NCBI RefSeq assembly: GCF_037975245.1
Contig: NC_092562.1
Location: 19,002,054 to 19,066,053 of the forward strand
DNA from: Apostichopus japonicus
Lineage: Eukaryota; Echinodermata; Holothuroidea; Aspidochirotida; Stichopodidae
Direction of reading: 5' to 3'
Length of the DNA: 64,000 bases
Below are positions 16,301-28,300 of this stretch, piece by piece (position 1 is the first letter of the stretch; the number at the start of each line of letters is the position of its first letter). The notes under the pieces were generated by a model. That model did not search any database. It had not been told where the DNA came from and worked only from the letters and a program-made list of their open reading frames with translations. The translations under genes were made by a program, and so were the position numbers.

Positions 16301-18344
16301 AAAGTGCCTACGAACGTGTTTAGAAAATATGCGAATTCACTAGTGTTGAATGGTCGTTTCACTCTTAAACCAGATATCTGTATCGCCGATGCAATATGGA
16401 TGGTAACCATATTATAAAATCACAGCACAATGGAATTCATTGGCTTGACTTGGACATGTTTCATTTCAATTTAAAATGAAGACCAAGCTAGCAACATTTG
16501 AACATCCCTATTTGCATTGTCTTGTATGTTGTTTATGTATACGGTACTGTAATGAAGGGAAAAAAAGCTTTTAAGCGATGAAATTGTGGGTGAAACGAAA
16601 TGATTCATATTTAGGGTATTTTTGGTAAAAAAAAAACTGTTACAAGAGTAGTCTTAGTGCGATTAAAATAAATTACTAGGTTTAGAAAAATAAAGGTGGC
16701 CTAATAAAAATTTCTTAAAAATTTAAAAATCTGCATTGATTCAACCATATACTGTAACTGAGGTTACAAGAGCATGCGCGCTTCTTTTTTAATTTGATGA
16801 TGTCACTGTCACGTTGAACGGTCGTTTGTCATTGTTTTGAGCGGAATTTGCCAAAAAATTGAGTCGCACAATAATATTGTGTTGACCTTTGACGACGTGA
16901 TTTAACCGGTTAACCGTACCCGGCTCGTGTAACCATTGTCGATTTATTCAGCTTGTCGAGTTTCTGAACGTGATTAGTTGCAGCATTGTTTTTATGCCGA
17001 AAATCAGCATGTTTGTTTCAAAAACATATTCACACTCCGCTCTCGTCCACTATTGAAATGCCTATTTTCAAAGATGGTTACATAAATGTGAGATTTTAAT
17101 TATGTTGCTTTAAGCATGCGTATATATATATATAAACATTTCATTCTCGGAGAATTTCGACATGCCACCGTCGATCTTGCAATATGATAATCATATTCTT
17201 TGTCGCGATGTTTTAAAAACAATTTCACATTCCTTTTGTTCACTTTTGAGAGTTCAATGATCTATACATGTGAGTTTATTCATGTTGCTTTTCGTGTGTT
17301 AAGTTTTTATTCTTCAAGAAATTCGAATGACCAACATTTTGTTTGTATAGTAATGACGGCATATGGTCGAAAATATTGACGTTTTCTAATACAGTGGTGT
17401 GCAAAGGATTTTCAAAGGTGACGTGACAAATTCTAACCCCCCCCCCCCGACTGAAGTGTATACGTCAAATAATGCATTCATATCTAGACTATGACCAATA
17501 TCTATAATTAGGTCTAAATGAAAGGCTTTGCTTATAAATACTTTTGAATTTTTGTCAGATTGAATAGGTGGTCTACCAAATCCCACCTCCCCCCCCCGCC
17601 CTCTGCCTCTCCCACAATCCTGGACCCGTGCCTGCATGGGGGAATCCTGCATAGGCTCGTAGAATTTGGCCGAATCCGTCCCAGACTGAATGTAAAAATT
17701 GCCCCGACCCTGAACATTCCCCCATCTGACGATGAGAGGGGGGAGGGGTGGTATATATGGCACCCCTTCCACCCCCTTGAACACCAATGTCCTAATATAT
17801 TTTTCTTTTCCAATGAATAAATTATCAACATGCATATTCAGTTCTAATATCCATAAAACAGAATATTTATAGATTTTTAGTCTATGGTTAGATCTCCCGA
17901 CGTAAAGTTGAGCGGTTCTCATGGAAAGTTAAAAGCTAAACATGTTAGTGGGAAACCTCTAACCCTTTTTTCATCTATATTGATGTGGACCGCCAGCTCC
18001 CCTCCCACTATACCCCACTCCCACCTCCGCTCCTCCCCCTCCAACAGCCTATCCACCCTATCCTTCCTAACAAGATATCTAAAAGTAATTCTATTTATGA
18101 CAGTTTTTTGTTGATAATTCGATCTATGACTTGTTATTAACGAGATAAATTGTAATACTTTTCTGTCATGTTTTCACTTTTTACGTTCTACACACGAATA
18201 CAAATCTTTATTTATATATATATATATATATTGTAAATCCGTATCTTAAAATTATACGTATATTGATTTCCTACAAACGTTTTACTTTCTTGTAAAAATG
18301 GTTACTTTACATTTAAAAAAAAATTAACTTATTATCATACTCAG
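16301..18344. other. intergenic with a diverged tandem duplication
   Basis: No gene recognised. Around 16985-17120 and 17190-17310 two related segments run in the same order (AAAAACA.ATTCACA, CACT.TTGA, ACAT..ATGTGAG.TTTA, ATGTTGCTTT). A transposon-end-like sequence begins at 17393 (separate entry). A short (AT)n tract sits at 18209-18230. Confidence 0.5.
17393..17633 (+). mobile_element. possible small TIR element
   Basis: Starts CAGTGGTGTGCAAAGGATTT with a C run behind it. At the right, CAATCCTGGACCCGTGCCTG reads in reverse complement as CAGGCACGGGTCCAGGATTG, the same general layout as other hAT-like ends here. The ends match poorly and no target duplication is visible. Confidence 0.35.
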
Positions 18345-18594
18345 CAGAGGCGGATCCAGGAACCACCCCCCCCCCTTCCTCTCCATTCTGGAATTCTTAA
18401 ATTTCGTTAAAGACTAAGCTAAACGCATTATAGCTTTTTGTAGTCATGATAAGGTACAAGCTTCGCACCAGTGTATTCCTTACATATTACCGATAGATTC
18501 TCATGCACCTCGCTTTTGGTATAATATTTCCAATATCTACCGATACTTGCTTCCCCACCCCCCGCCCCTTCCCCCACCCCTGGGTCCGCCACTG
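18345..18594 (+). mobile_element. 250-bp hAT-like MITE
   Basis: Left end CAGAGGCGGATCCAGG and right end, reverse-complemented, CAGTGGCGGACCCAGG agree at 14 of 16 positions, and each is followed inward by a C/G run. The flanking 8-mers (ATACTCAG, TTATAAAC) do not match, so the target duplication has decayed or the limits are slightly off. Confidence 0.6.
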
Positions 18595-19364
18595 TTATAA
18601 ACATAAAAAATAAACGCTTCGAGAAATGTATTTCATGAGAACGGATTTCTGAGTTGTGCCATACAATGTTGAGATTGTTTATGCAATGATAATGATTGGC
18701 GCTATATGGTTGCTTAGTACACATGGAAAGAAAATCAAGATATTATCTTATCTCGCTTCTCGGTCTCATTTTTTACCGCTTTGTCTTTAATTTGTTTGTT
18801 TGTTTGTTGTTGTTTATGTTTTTTGCTCCTTCCTGTATTCCCCGTTGTGGCCTAATGAAGGGACAGTCTTAGTCGATATGGTTGGTGGCAGAGTTTTTAA
18901 TGGGTCATGACCGGAAGATGACCAGTGATGGTCGTTATGATTGGGGTGGGGGTAATAAGGGTGTTTAATTGCAAAATGGTGTTACATTTTTGCCACTCCT
19001 CAAGTCATTCATGTTATAGATTTTTTCCAAATTTTGTAGTCAAAAATCGAAAATTTCTGTTTCCCTCCGACTTTTGCTTTTGACCCTTCAAAATTGTTTT
19101 CTGACCCCAGATAGAAGCTCCAACCTCCCCCCCCCCCCTTTGATCACCTGGGCGCTATAGTATTCCCATAGTACGTCAATTTCGAATGGAAAAAATTGGT
19201 CTACATCTCTACATGATCACATGATGAGGTGTTCTGTTATAAAGAAAAGAAAATGGTGTGTAAGGACGGAGGGGGTGGGGGAGGAGGTGGGCGTTGCGTG
19301 CTCTCGACACCAGTTATATACATCAACTTGTCCTTTTCGCTCTTATTGCCGATCGGTGAAAATG

Positions 19365-19367
<3 letters not shown>
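18595..19367. other. intergenic, no gene recognised
   Basis: No gene signals. Contains (GTTT)n-like tracts near 18795, a C run near 19129 and a G-rich patch at 19268-19290. Confidence 0.5.

Positions 19368-19456
<89 letters not shown>
19368..19456. repeat. (AT)n microsatellite, about 89 bp
   Basis: Uninterrupted TA dinucleotides. Confidence 0.97.
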
Positions 19457-19457
<1 letters not shown>

Positions 19458-22400
19458 GACGTTTATAACGCGATAAGGTAAAGTGATATGTCACAAAGAA
19501 ATTAATACATTTTCAATCTCACCTTCTTTTGAAAAAGAAGAAGAAGAAGATTATTTATTGCCAAAGTAGAATATTGTAAACATGATGGGTTTTCATTTAG
19601 TTACAAAGAAAAAGGGGGAAAAGTCATTTATTTTTAAAAGGCTTCTTCGCGTCTACTTCTTCCTCATGAATTTTCATGTTTTTGGTTCAATGATAAAATT
19701 GCACTGAAAGCGCTCATTCAATATTTAAGGTCACACCTACCTATTGAATAGCGTGCAGGTATACCTCACCGCGTATTCAGTCATACTATCAGCACAGTTT
19801 AGCTTATATATAGCCGACCACATAATTCCTGGAAAAGAGGATTATTTATGTAGCAGAGAATTGGAATAAAAAATAAATAAATAAAGACATTATGAATAAG
19901 TAATAAAAGTCGCTGGTGTGCTTACCACTGAACGTTTCGATATTAACCTAGATATATATTAAAGGATGACGTTAAAGCAGAATTTTAGTATTCATATTTC
20001 AAATATGTATATATAATATTTGTTAATATGACATAAGGCCATAAATAACTTCTAATATTTGTTCTTTCAAAGGCTCTGATGATCTATATATAGTTTATAT
20101 ATAGTTTATGTCTTAGACTTAGTGTCCAGCCACTTTAATTGATGAGTCTGCTTTACTTAAAGGAACATTTCCCCAAAACTTAAATGTGGTATAGAAATGC
20201 AGCCTGCACTACTAGCAGGGATTATTCAACATTCTAAAACATATCATAGTTAACGCTGTGTTTGACATCAGCCTATATAAAGCTGCATTTTGTTTTAAAC
20301 TTTTCACAATGTCTGGTTAAATACTATAAGCCTGGCATCTAAAGGAAAGTTAGGCCACCTTAAACATACTGTTTACAACCCACATCGCATCAAGCACAAT
20401 GCACTAAGACGAGAGAGATAGCAAAAGAAAACACGTGTTACAGTGCCAAAGGAGAGGTAGAAGACCACATTAAAATTTATGGGAACCAAATGTTCAGTAC
20501 TAGTTTGAGGGTTGTAATACTATATGGTTCCTTTATGATTGTAATTAAATGATCCTTACATAGATTCTTTTGATCAGATGAGGAATATGCAATTAAGACT
20601 TGATAAGATTGCTATTAAGTTACTCTCCAACGCAAAATGAACAGATTCAACCATTATTAGTAACTGAAATCAGGTGTTTGCGGTAAAATGATATACTGCT
20701 GTTACACCCTTTGTTCATACGCTAATATCGCTTAACACGAACGTTATAATGTATATTGTCTAACCCAATAAGAGAAGTTAGAGATAGTTTGTCTTGGAGT
20801 TATAGATACTTGGCTCGTTACATATCCGATTTTGACACAAATATCAAATGGTCACTGAAGGAGATTACGCTAAAAGTTAAAAGACTCCTCGAATTTCTCT
20901 TGCTCTTTTCTCTCTTTCGTAAGATTTGCTTAATTGCTTTCATGCATTGATAAGTTCAAATCACCCGTGACTCCTTACGACAGCTGTGGCTCATCATACG
21001 TATCCAGCATTTTGTACTGAGGTCAAGTGGCCATCAACCGACATTTTTACGGAGACAAGTGCATGGTACTTTTTGCATATGAGTGGCGTGCGCACGGGGG
21101 CCGGAGTGGGCATGCCGGTCTACAACGCCATCGTTAGTCGGGGGAAAATATATTCAGACAAGAGGAAGTTTAATCTGTTTTTCATTTTTAATCATAAATT
21201 ATGTATTTAATAGGCTTAAATAAAATAATTGTCACTTTATCAAATCCTTAAATGGATTTATTTTAACAGCATAAAAATTTAGCGAACTTACGTCAGAGGA
21301 TTGTGTATTTTTCTAGTTTATATACAATCCCATATTTTGCATTATGATTATTATTATTCTAAGGCGCCAGTAACTTCAAACAGAGACAATGTGACATAGG
21401 AAAAAGTGGCATGTGAGGTTGTGCTTATAAATATAATTTTATGTGAGTTTGAAATGGGGTACCTACATGTCCACCGTTGTCCACGCCTGATGTTGTTCTG
21501 GGCTCGAAGAAGTCGGTCTAGTCGCCCCCGGATGAATACTTAAAGAAAAAACGTGCCTCGCTCCTCCCAATGCTAACGCCATTGGAAAAGGTAAAAACGT
21601 TAGTTTCTTATCAGAAGCATACGTGAATTTGATTTTGTTTTATATTAAGCCTATGACATACCTATAGTTAAAGACGACTTCAAACAGCACCTACATTATA
21701 TTGCAGACAATAGTGAACACCAAAAGCCCATTACAGTTTATTCCCTACATTAGTAATAATGAAGATAAGACTTATTAAATTTTGATCGCTGACGATACAG
21801 CTTTATTTACTGAGTACATGTCATATAAATAGTCGTAAATCAGCCAAATTTTTGAGGGAAAAAAATTAAAAAGAAAAACTCGCGAATCACGATCTGTCAA
21901 AATATGTAATAAGATTCGACGGTAAAACCATTTCGTATTCGAAATTCGTATAAATCGTGATCAACTGGAGGATTTGCTCCATTGGTATGTCTTGAAAGCT
22001 GTACACACAGCGAAGTGATTCTGAAAGCTGATACCGTCGCGTAATTGGTACATCCGTAAAGGTAGCACACATATTGAAATACTATCCTTTCCACCGTGGA
22101 AGGTCAATTCTGTTGAAGTGGAAAGCAGATCGATACTACTCGTAGGAATAACTTAATTATTACCTCCCTGTTTTCTGTTTAATGGGTCGCTGTAACGCTT
22201 TCTGCTATTGATCGCCTCGGAATGACAAAAGCAAGTAGTGTGAATATCTCTACTTAGCTGTTATTCTGACTTTCTCTTCAAAAAAGAGGGGGAAATGGCA
22301 AACTCACCTGTGAAATTAAGAATCACTGTTCGCGGACATATTTTTTTTTTTGAGTTTCAAGCAGCATTTGGATAATTTCGATTATTATTAAAACAATTTT

Positions 22401-25121
22401 TTATAAAATTCAATCGATATACAAATATTCCTAATTTTGGACAACCACCGCAATCCACCAATAACCACACTCCCAAAAGGGGCATCCTGTAATTTGGAGG
22501 TAATGCTGATGACATAGTAATTGGGTTATACATGCTTCAGAAATATGTTAACTGCTTCAGCGTATCTTTCTGGGTTTTTTAGTTGCCCTGTCATATCTTC
22601 CCGCTAACCTGCCCGACGACGTCTTGATGGGTTTCTTGCGAAACCTTTCGACAAAGGGCTTCACCAACAGATGCAAAACCGAAAGCACAAATTTATTTTC
22701 TTGTTTTTTGGGGGTTTTTTTTTAGTAATGTTTTTTGCTTTTGTAACTGTTTGGTTTCTTCTCTCAGTTTACTTGTTGTTTAGCTATTTTAGATTTTTTT
22801 GCTTGTTTGCTTCCTCAAGTTGTATATTGTTTTTTTCCCCGATGGTTGATTATCTCTCTTCTCCTTCTAGCAATGACATTCATACGCACGTGGTGAAGCC
22901 AACGCTAGCAATTCCGTTACTCCACTGAACATTGATCTGATCCACACCCCCCCCCCCACCCAACCCCCTGCCTTGTTGCTGATTACGAACATTATAGTAA
23001 GGTTATTAAGTTAATTCTTTTAAAAAGTAGGGTTATTTTACGTGGATTTCAGAACCTAAAGCATTTGATATTAGCTCCATCAACAGTCTATAATCTATTA
23101 ATAGCATATTACATTACGGTGTCATGCATGGCGTGTTTAATGTAATAAGTGTAGCATCACTCCGTCCGGGAAACAATTTAAAAAAAAAGTCCCCTTAATT
23201 CATTTCATTTTCTTTAAGGTGTAGTCAGGCATCTTTTATAGTATAAACAGTGCTTTCTTTGGTTGAAATTTCTCGCTCTATATATGTTCTTTCTGACGTA
23301 TTTATGGGAACATTAAATTCAGGTGCTATAGAATTTCAGCAAATATGCTCACTTTACCAAATGAATTTGTATTACCAAGGAAAACGTATAGTATTTCGTA
23401 ACAACATGAAGAACAAACAACGAATAATTACTACGATACATTTTACATTGTTTGTTTTAAAAACATTGACGGGTATAAGTCACGTGTCACGATGTCACGT
23501 AGTCAAGTTTACTACTATATATAAGAAGATAAAGAATACTTTTTTCTTCTTTTTTTTTTCTTTTTTTTTATTGTCTCTTCCTGGATTGTTACATTAAAAA
23601 TGAATTTCATTGGAAAAAAATTAATTTGTATTAACTGAGGATATCAACATTAAAAGTACAAATGGATTGAAGATATCGTTGATGTTTAGTCACGGAATTA
23701 GTATACCCAATGTTATGACGAATACAAAGATACAAAATACAAAGGATAAATACAAAGAGAAGATATAATAAGGGATATGTTACAGACTAAGATAAAAAAA
23801 AGAAATTCAATTGATCGACTTTTAACGACCCGCTTATCCTGTTCTATTCCAACGTTTGAATTACCATGGTTTGGTGTCCCGTTGTTAATGTTCTATTGTG
23901 TTTTCTTTTTGTATTTCCTTCCATATATGGACAATAGAAGGCATGAGACAATGCTTTGATTAGAGGATCTACTATATCGCCAAGTTCACCAGTTTGTCTT
24001 ATATGTAAAGGTTAAAACGACTGTTCACATATAGTTTATATGGATACGCAACACTGTATGTACTATTGGATTGTTTCTGTATATGGAAAAACCTAACACA
24101 AACAAACAATACTACAGACAGACGGACAGACAGACACGTCTCTTAAATCTCAAAGTTTACAAATTTGTCTCCTTTTGTTGTTGTTGATTGAATTATGAGC
24201 GGCTGATCATGTTATGGCGTTTGAAAGCATCCCAGAACAACCGACTATCGACTTTAAATTTAAGAATTAACGACTGCTAAACTTCATCCTCGCGTCCAAC
24301 TTGGACCTTATAACATTGCAAGCTTCTAGGAAGGACGACGAGAGGCATTGTGTAATAAATACATATATAAATATATATGTATATAAATTTATGGTATTAT
24401 TGAGGGATAAACAAGCAACGGTGACCTTGGCGCCAACGACCTCGCTTTGAAGAAAATCTCTTTTGTTGGATAGCCTTCTCATTATGCCATCCTCGTTATC
24501 ATAACTATTAACCATTAGTGATCGGCCACCAATATAGAGGAAAAAATGATATAAGTTTTACATTACTTAAAATAGAAAACGTTTTGGTGGTAAAATCAAC
24601 AAATAGCTAAAAGAAAGTGTATGACGTCACAAACCATTTAACAAAGTCATGACCAAGGACAATATTAGTCACACATGATCCCTGATAAAAAGTATGACCA
24701 ATATATCGTTTAATTATGATTTTATTATTATTATTAAATTATTTATTATTTTATTATTAAATAGCAACCAATTAGGCAGTAGGGAAAAAGGGATAAAATT
24801 GGAAAGCAATGTAATTAAACATTAATTTAATTAAATATTAAAAGGACATCCACGTACCTTGTACATGGATACAAGTGTTTGTATAAAATAAAATTAAGAA
24901 GTATAAAATAAGTAGGCCTATATGTACAATGACCATACCTAAACCGGTTATTCGAAATTCATAAAATCATTAAAAACATTGTATATATGATTCCACAAAA
25001 CCTCCAGGGTTTTACGTCAAACAAAAGTTTACGTCACTTTATAAAGCAAAACGTTACGTCATAACACCAGTTTCTACTGTATAGTGAGCAATGCCTGTAA
25101 CCAAATGATAAAAGTTCCACA
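19457..25121. other. intergenic/downstream of iPLA2, no complete gene recognised
   Basis: AT-rich, with scattered T runs (22339-22351, 23540-23570), a GAA tract at 19537-19550, ATT-rich sequence at 24719-24765 and a C run at 22947-22957. One protein-like fragment on the minus strand (21897-22094) is entered separately. TTTATT near 24742 (AATAAA on the minus strand) could serve as the iPLA2 poly(A) signal. Confidence 0.45.
21897..22094 (-). pseudogene. possible degenerate coding fragment
   Basis: An open frame of about 65 codons has a pattern (FQYVCYLYG.., VSAFR..SLC, PPVDHDLYEFRIRN) that faintly resembles a conserved block with F.C.LYG, VN.LR..LFC and PP..D.L..H..RA that I associate with transposon-linked animal ORFs. 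There is no start context and no neighbouring exon I can join. A second overlapping frame on the same strand is also open. This is weak pattern resemblance only. Confidence 0.2.
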
Positions 25122-25340
25122 CTAAAGAAGATTCAACAACACTCCTAACTGGTCGATCCGGTCTTTATGTTTATGTAGGTAGGCGCGGCCATCCCACATC
25201 ATTTGCATAATGACGACATTATTTGTCTCTGCAAGATCAATGTCAGTGCTTAAAGCGGGACTGAATCGGTAAAACGCGGCGCCCATGGACACACACCACG
25301 CCCTACTTCTGTCAACAGGTCGAAATCTTGATTCCGTCAC
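25122..25340 (-). CDS. PLA2G6-like: iPLA2 coding exon 13, terminal
   Basis: Acceptor CTTGACAG, stop TAG at 25124-25122. Encodes PVDRSRAWC and the C terminus ending LLNLL. In mammals this C-terminal region contributes to calmodulin binding; whether that holds here is unknown. Confidence 0.94.
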   Translation of the reverse strand: MTESRFRPVDRSRAWCVSMGAAFYRFSPALSTDIDLAETNNVVIMQMMWDGRAYLHKHKDRIDQLGVLLNLL

Positions 25341-28300
25341 CTGTCAAGGAAAATAAAAAGGAAATAAAATAAAATGGAGCAGAATTATTGTTAAAACATG
25401 AGGGTCCGATGGTCCATGTTCTCACCCCAACCATTATCTAGTGATACCTGTTTGCATCATTGCAGAAGTAAGTATCCGAGCGCAAAAAGTGCTACGGAAT
25501 ATTCTTACTTACTATATGGGCCCAGAATTATACACAAGTATATAGACTCAAAATTTGTAGGTATGTGTGAAATTCTTGTTTAAATTTGAACACGGGTGAC
25601 CATTTTCTTACCTTCTAGCTTACTGGTGACAATAACAATTATATAAACAATGGGAAGACTTATTTGTTCTGTTCTGCATTTCATTCAGTTGTTGATGCTT
25701 TCCACTTTATGAAGCGCCATGGGCAGTTACTCGTTTCCTGGAGTGGCGTTATATAAATCTACATTAATATTATGATTTTTATTATAAACAATGGGTTAAC
25801 ATTAACATCCGGGCCTGCACTTTGGAGCTGACGTCATCATCTATAAAGCCTTTAAACGAGCATTCCAGAGTTTGTAGCCTATTTTTGAGGTGACTTTTTT
25901 TTTAAATCTCCATAGCAACGGCAGAATGATCGTCATTTTGAATAACAGAAGAAAAAGAAGAAGCTGTTTTAATATTACTGCATGATTAGAAATCGGATCC
26001 TCCCAAAAATATGATCCTTAGATCCATACCTTCAATGCCTCTGCAGGATCAAGGAATTTCTTAGCTATGTCTTTTACCTGTGTCATAATAAGGTTTCCGA
26101 CGTTAGCGGATCCTCTAGCATTCTTTAAGGCTTCGTAAATTCCTGTTAGGCCACTGGGAACGTACATGGTTATGTCATTCACTTTGACCACCGGGCTGGC
26201 GCCAGTTCCTATGGAAACCACTAGACCAATCTCACGGCAAGGCAAATCCTACGCACGAAAGATACCAAAACTCTCAATGAAACAGATGTTTTACAGCCGT
26301 TCGTATAGATGATATTATCAATGTTCAAAACCCTCAAGACCCCCCCCCCCCCATCTCCGTCGTGTTTTGGTACACTGAACCGGTAAAAAATTACGATTAG
26401 CAGAACAGGAATGTGATCAACCATGAATCATGAAGACTACATATTTACCCACTATCACAATTTCACCATGAAGTCATTCCATTCGATACCAACCCCTTCC
26501 CCCTCCCTCCCCCCCCCCCCCCCGTAATAACAACCTTATAGTATCCCCTTTTAAAGTATCGTAGTAACTGTAATTGATCATATCTTGTTGTGCCCTTATA
26601 AGCAGTGGCGCCACAAAGACACCCCCCCCCCCCATCTCCATTGTCAATAGGTGGAAAACGTTCAGTCAGGGGATTTTACACGGACCCCACCCGGTGGGGT
26701 GTGGGGATTGTGGCCCATTCATCATTTTCAAACTCACACAAAAGTTTACGGTGTTCAAAATTAATATTACTAATTTGGGTATAGGATAGGGTAGACTGGA
26801 GTGCATTTTTGCTATGGGGACAGGTTAATGAAGGAAGAAGGACATAAAAGAAATCTTTTCAACAGCAAAGAAAAAAAAATAGAAAAGATCGCAAAACTCT
26901 ACAAGTGTGTCTGGCTAGATATAAAAGCAAACGATAACGTACGGATTTCTTTCTCTCGGCGTAGTATTCCGTCGCCTCTGTCAACGCGTCAACGGTGGGA
27001 TTGTTGCAAATTAATCCGCCATCTAAATAACTCCTATAAGGCAAGAAATACGAAGGTGCTGCTACAGAGGAGCGAACCGCCTCCCACAACTTAACAACTG
27101 GAAAAGGAATAGAGAAACCAGGGTGGTAGGTATGGTGCCTTCAAAATGTTATGAGCATTTTGTAAATAAAGTATAGCAATTTTCAACGAAAGGATTATTT
27201 ATAATATGTGTAACAAAATGACAAATTCCTTAAATCTTAAAAATGTGCGAAATCAACGTTTAGGCTGCAAAATGATTATGCATCAAATGTTATCAATGTA
27301 ACAATTTGCAGCAAAATGGATAAACTTGATCATTTAATTAATCTCTAGAAAGTCAACTTTTGCAATAAAAAGGGATTTATTATCAAAATGATTGATTACA
27401 CTCGCCTCAGAATGTAATTATTTCAACATTTTGCAGCAAAATGATGAACTGCAGCAAAATTGCAGAGAAAGATCTTGAACATTTAGACGGCACCTTAACG
27501 TTTCCGTAGGTGCAGGGGATGGGGGTGGTTGGTTAAAATGTCAAATTTATAACACTTGTTCAAATGCTTTGAGTAAATTGTTAACAATATCACGACAGCG
27601 GACCATTACAACAGCATAAACAATAAGATCAAAAGCAAATATAAGAAAATAACAATTGCCGTTTTTCATTGTTTTCCCGTCCTTGGCAGACCAATAGAGG
27701 GTATATAGGGAAAATGAAGATTTTAGCAAGTACAGACTGTCTTCATGAGGGCGGCGATGTGTATGTGTGTGTGTGAAATCTTTTGTTGTGATAGGTCGCG
27801 AGTGATAGTGGCCGGGTTTTATTTTTGTTTTTGAAGTACACATTCTCAGTTGCAGTTGTAACTAGTACGTATACTACCTCTCTAGGTTAATAAACAACTG
27901 ATTACACCCTTCTTTTTTTGAATGAGAAGAAAGACTTTTACTCTGGTTACTTGTATACACAGCACAATTATGAAAACGTAAATTAGAAGGGGAAAAAAGA
28001 CAAGAAAGAGACATAAACCAACGTACCGTTGTAATCCTTTGGTCCATTATCAAAGTCGCCGGTGTATGCTTCGATACGGCTTGACGATGTTGCCGGTGGA
28101 CGGTAATTTCGGAAACAATGGAGGGCTGCTGGAATCCGGTTACTCAATGTAGACGTTATAATCAGTCTGTGTGATTTACAAGAAATCAAAGAAAGTTTGA
28201 CAAAGAGGGGGTGCAAGCAGTGTGGACCCTGCAGGGGTCAGTTAACGAACCCGGGGAAACATGGAAATGAAGAATAATTTATTCTTATTTTTTTATGTTT

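Noticed and set aside
17386-17922. 178-residue minus-strand open frame
   Set aside because: It covers a putative transposon end with C runs, has no domain-like pattern, and other frames over the same bases are open too.
18337-18602. 8-bp target duplication around the 18345-18594 element
   Set aside because: The flanks ATACTCAG and TTATAAAC do not match, so only the terminal repeats support it.
26603-26790. Complete hAT element in iPLA2 intron 11
   Set aside because: Only a left-end-like CAGTGGCGCCAC was found; no right end or target duplication.
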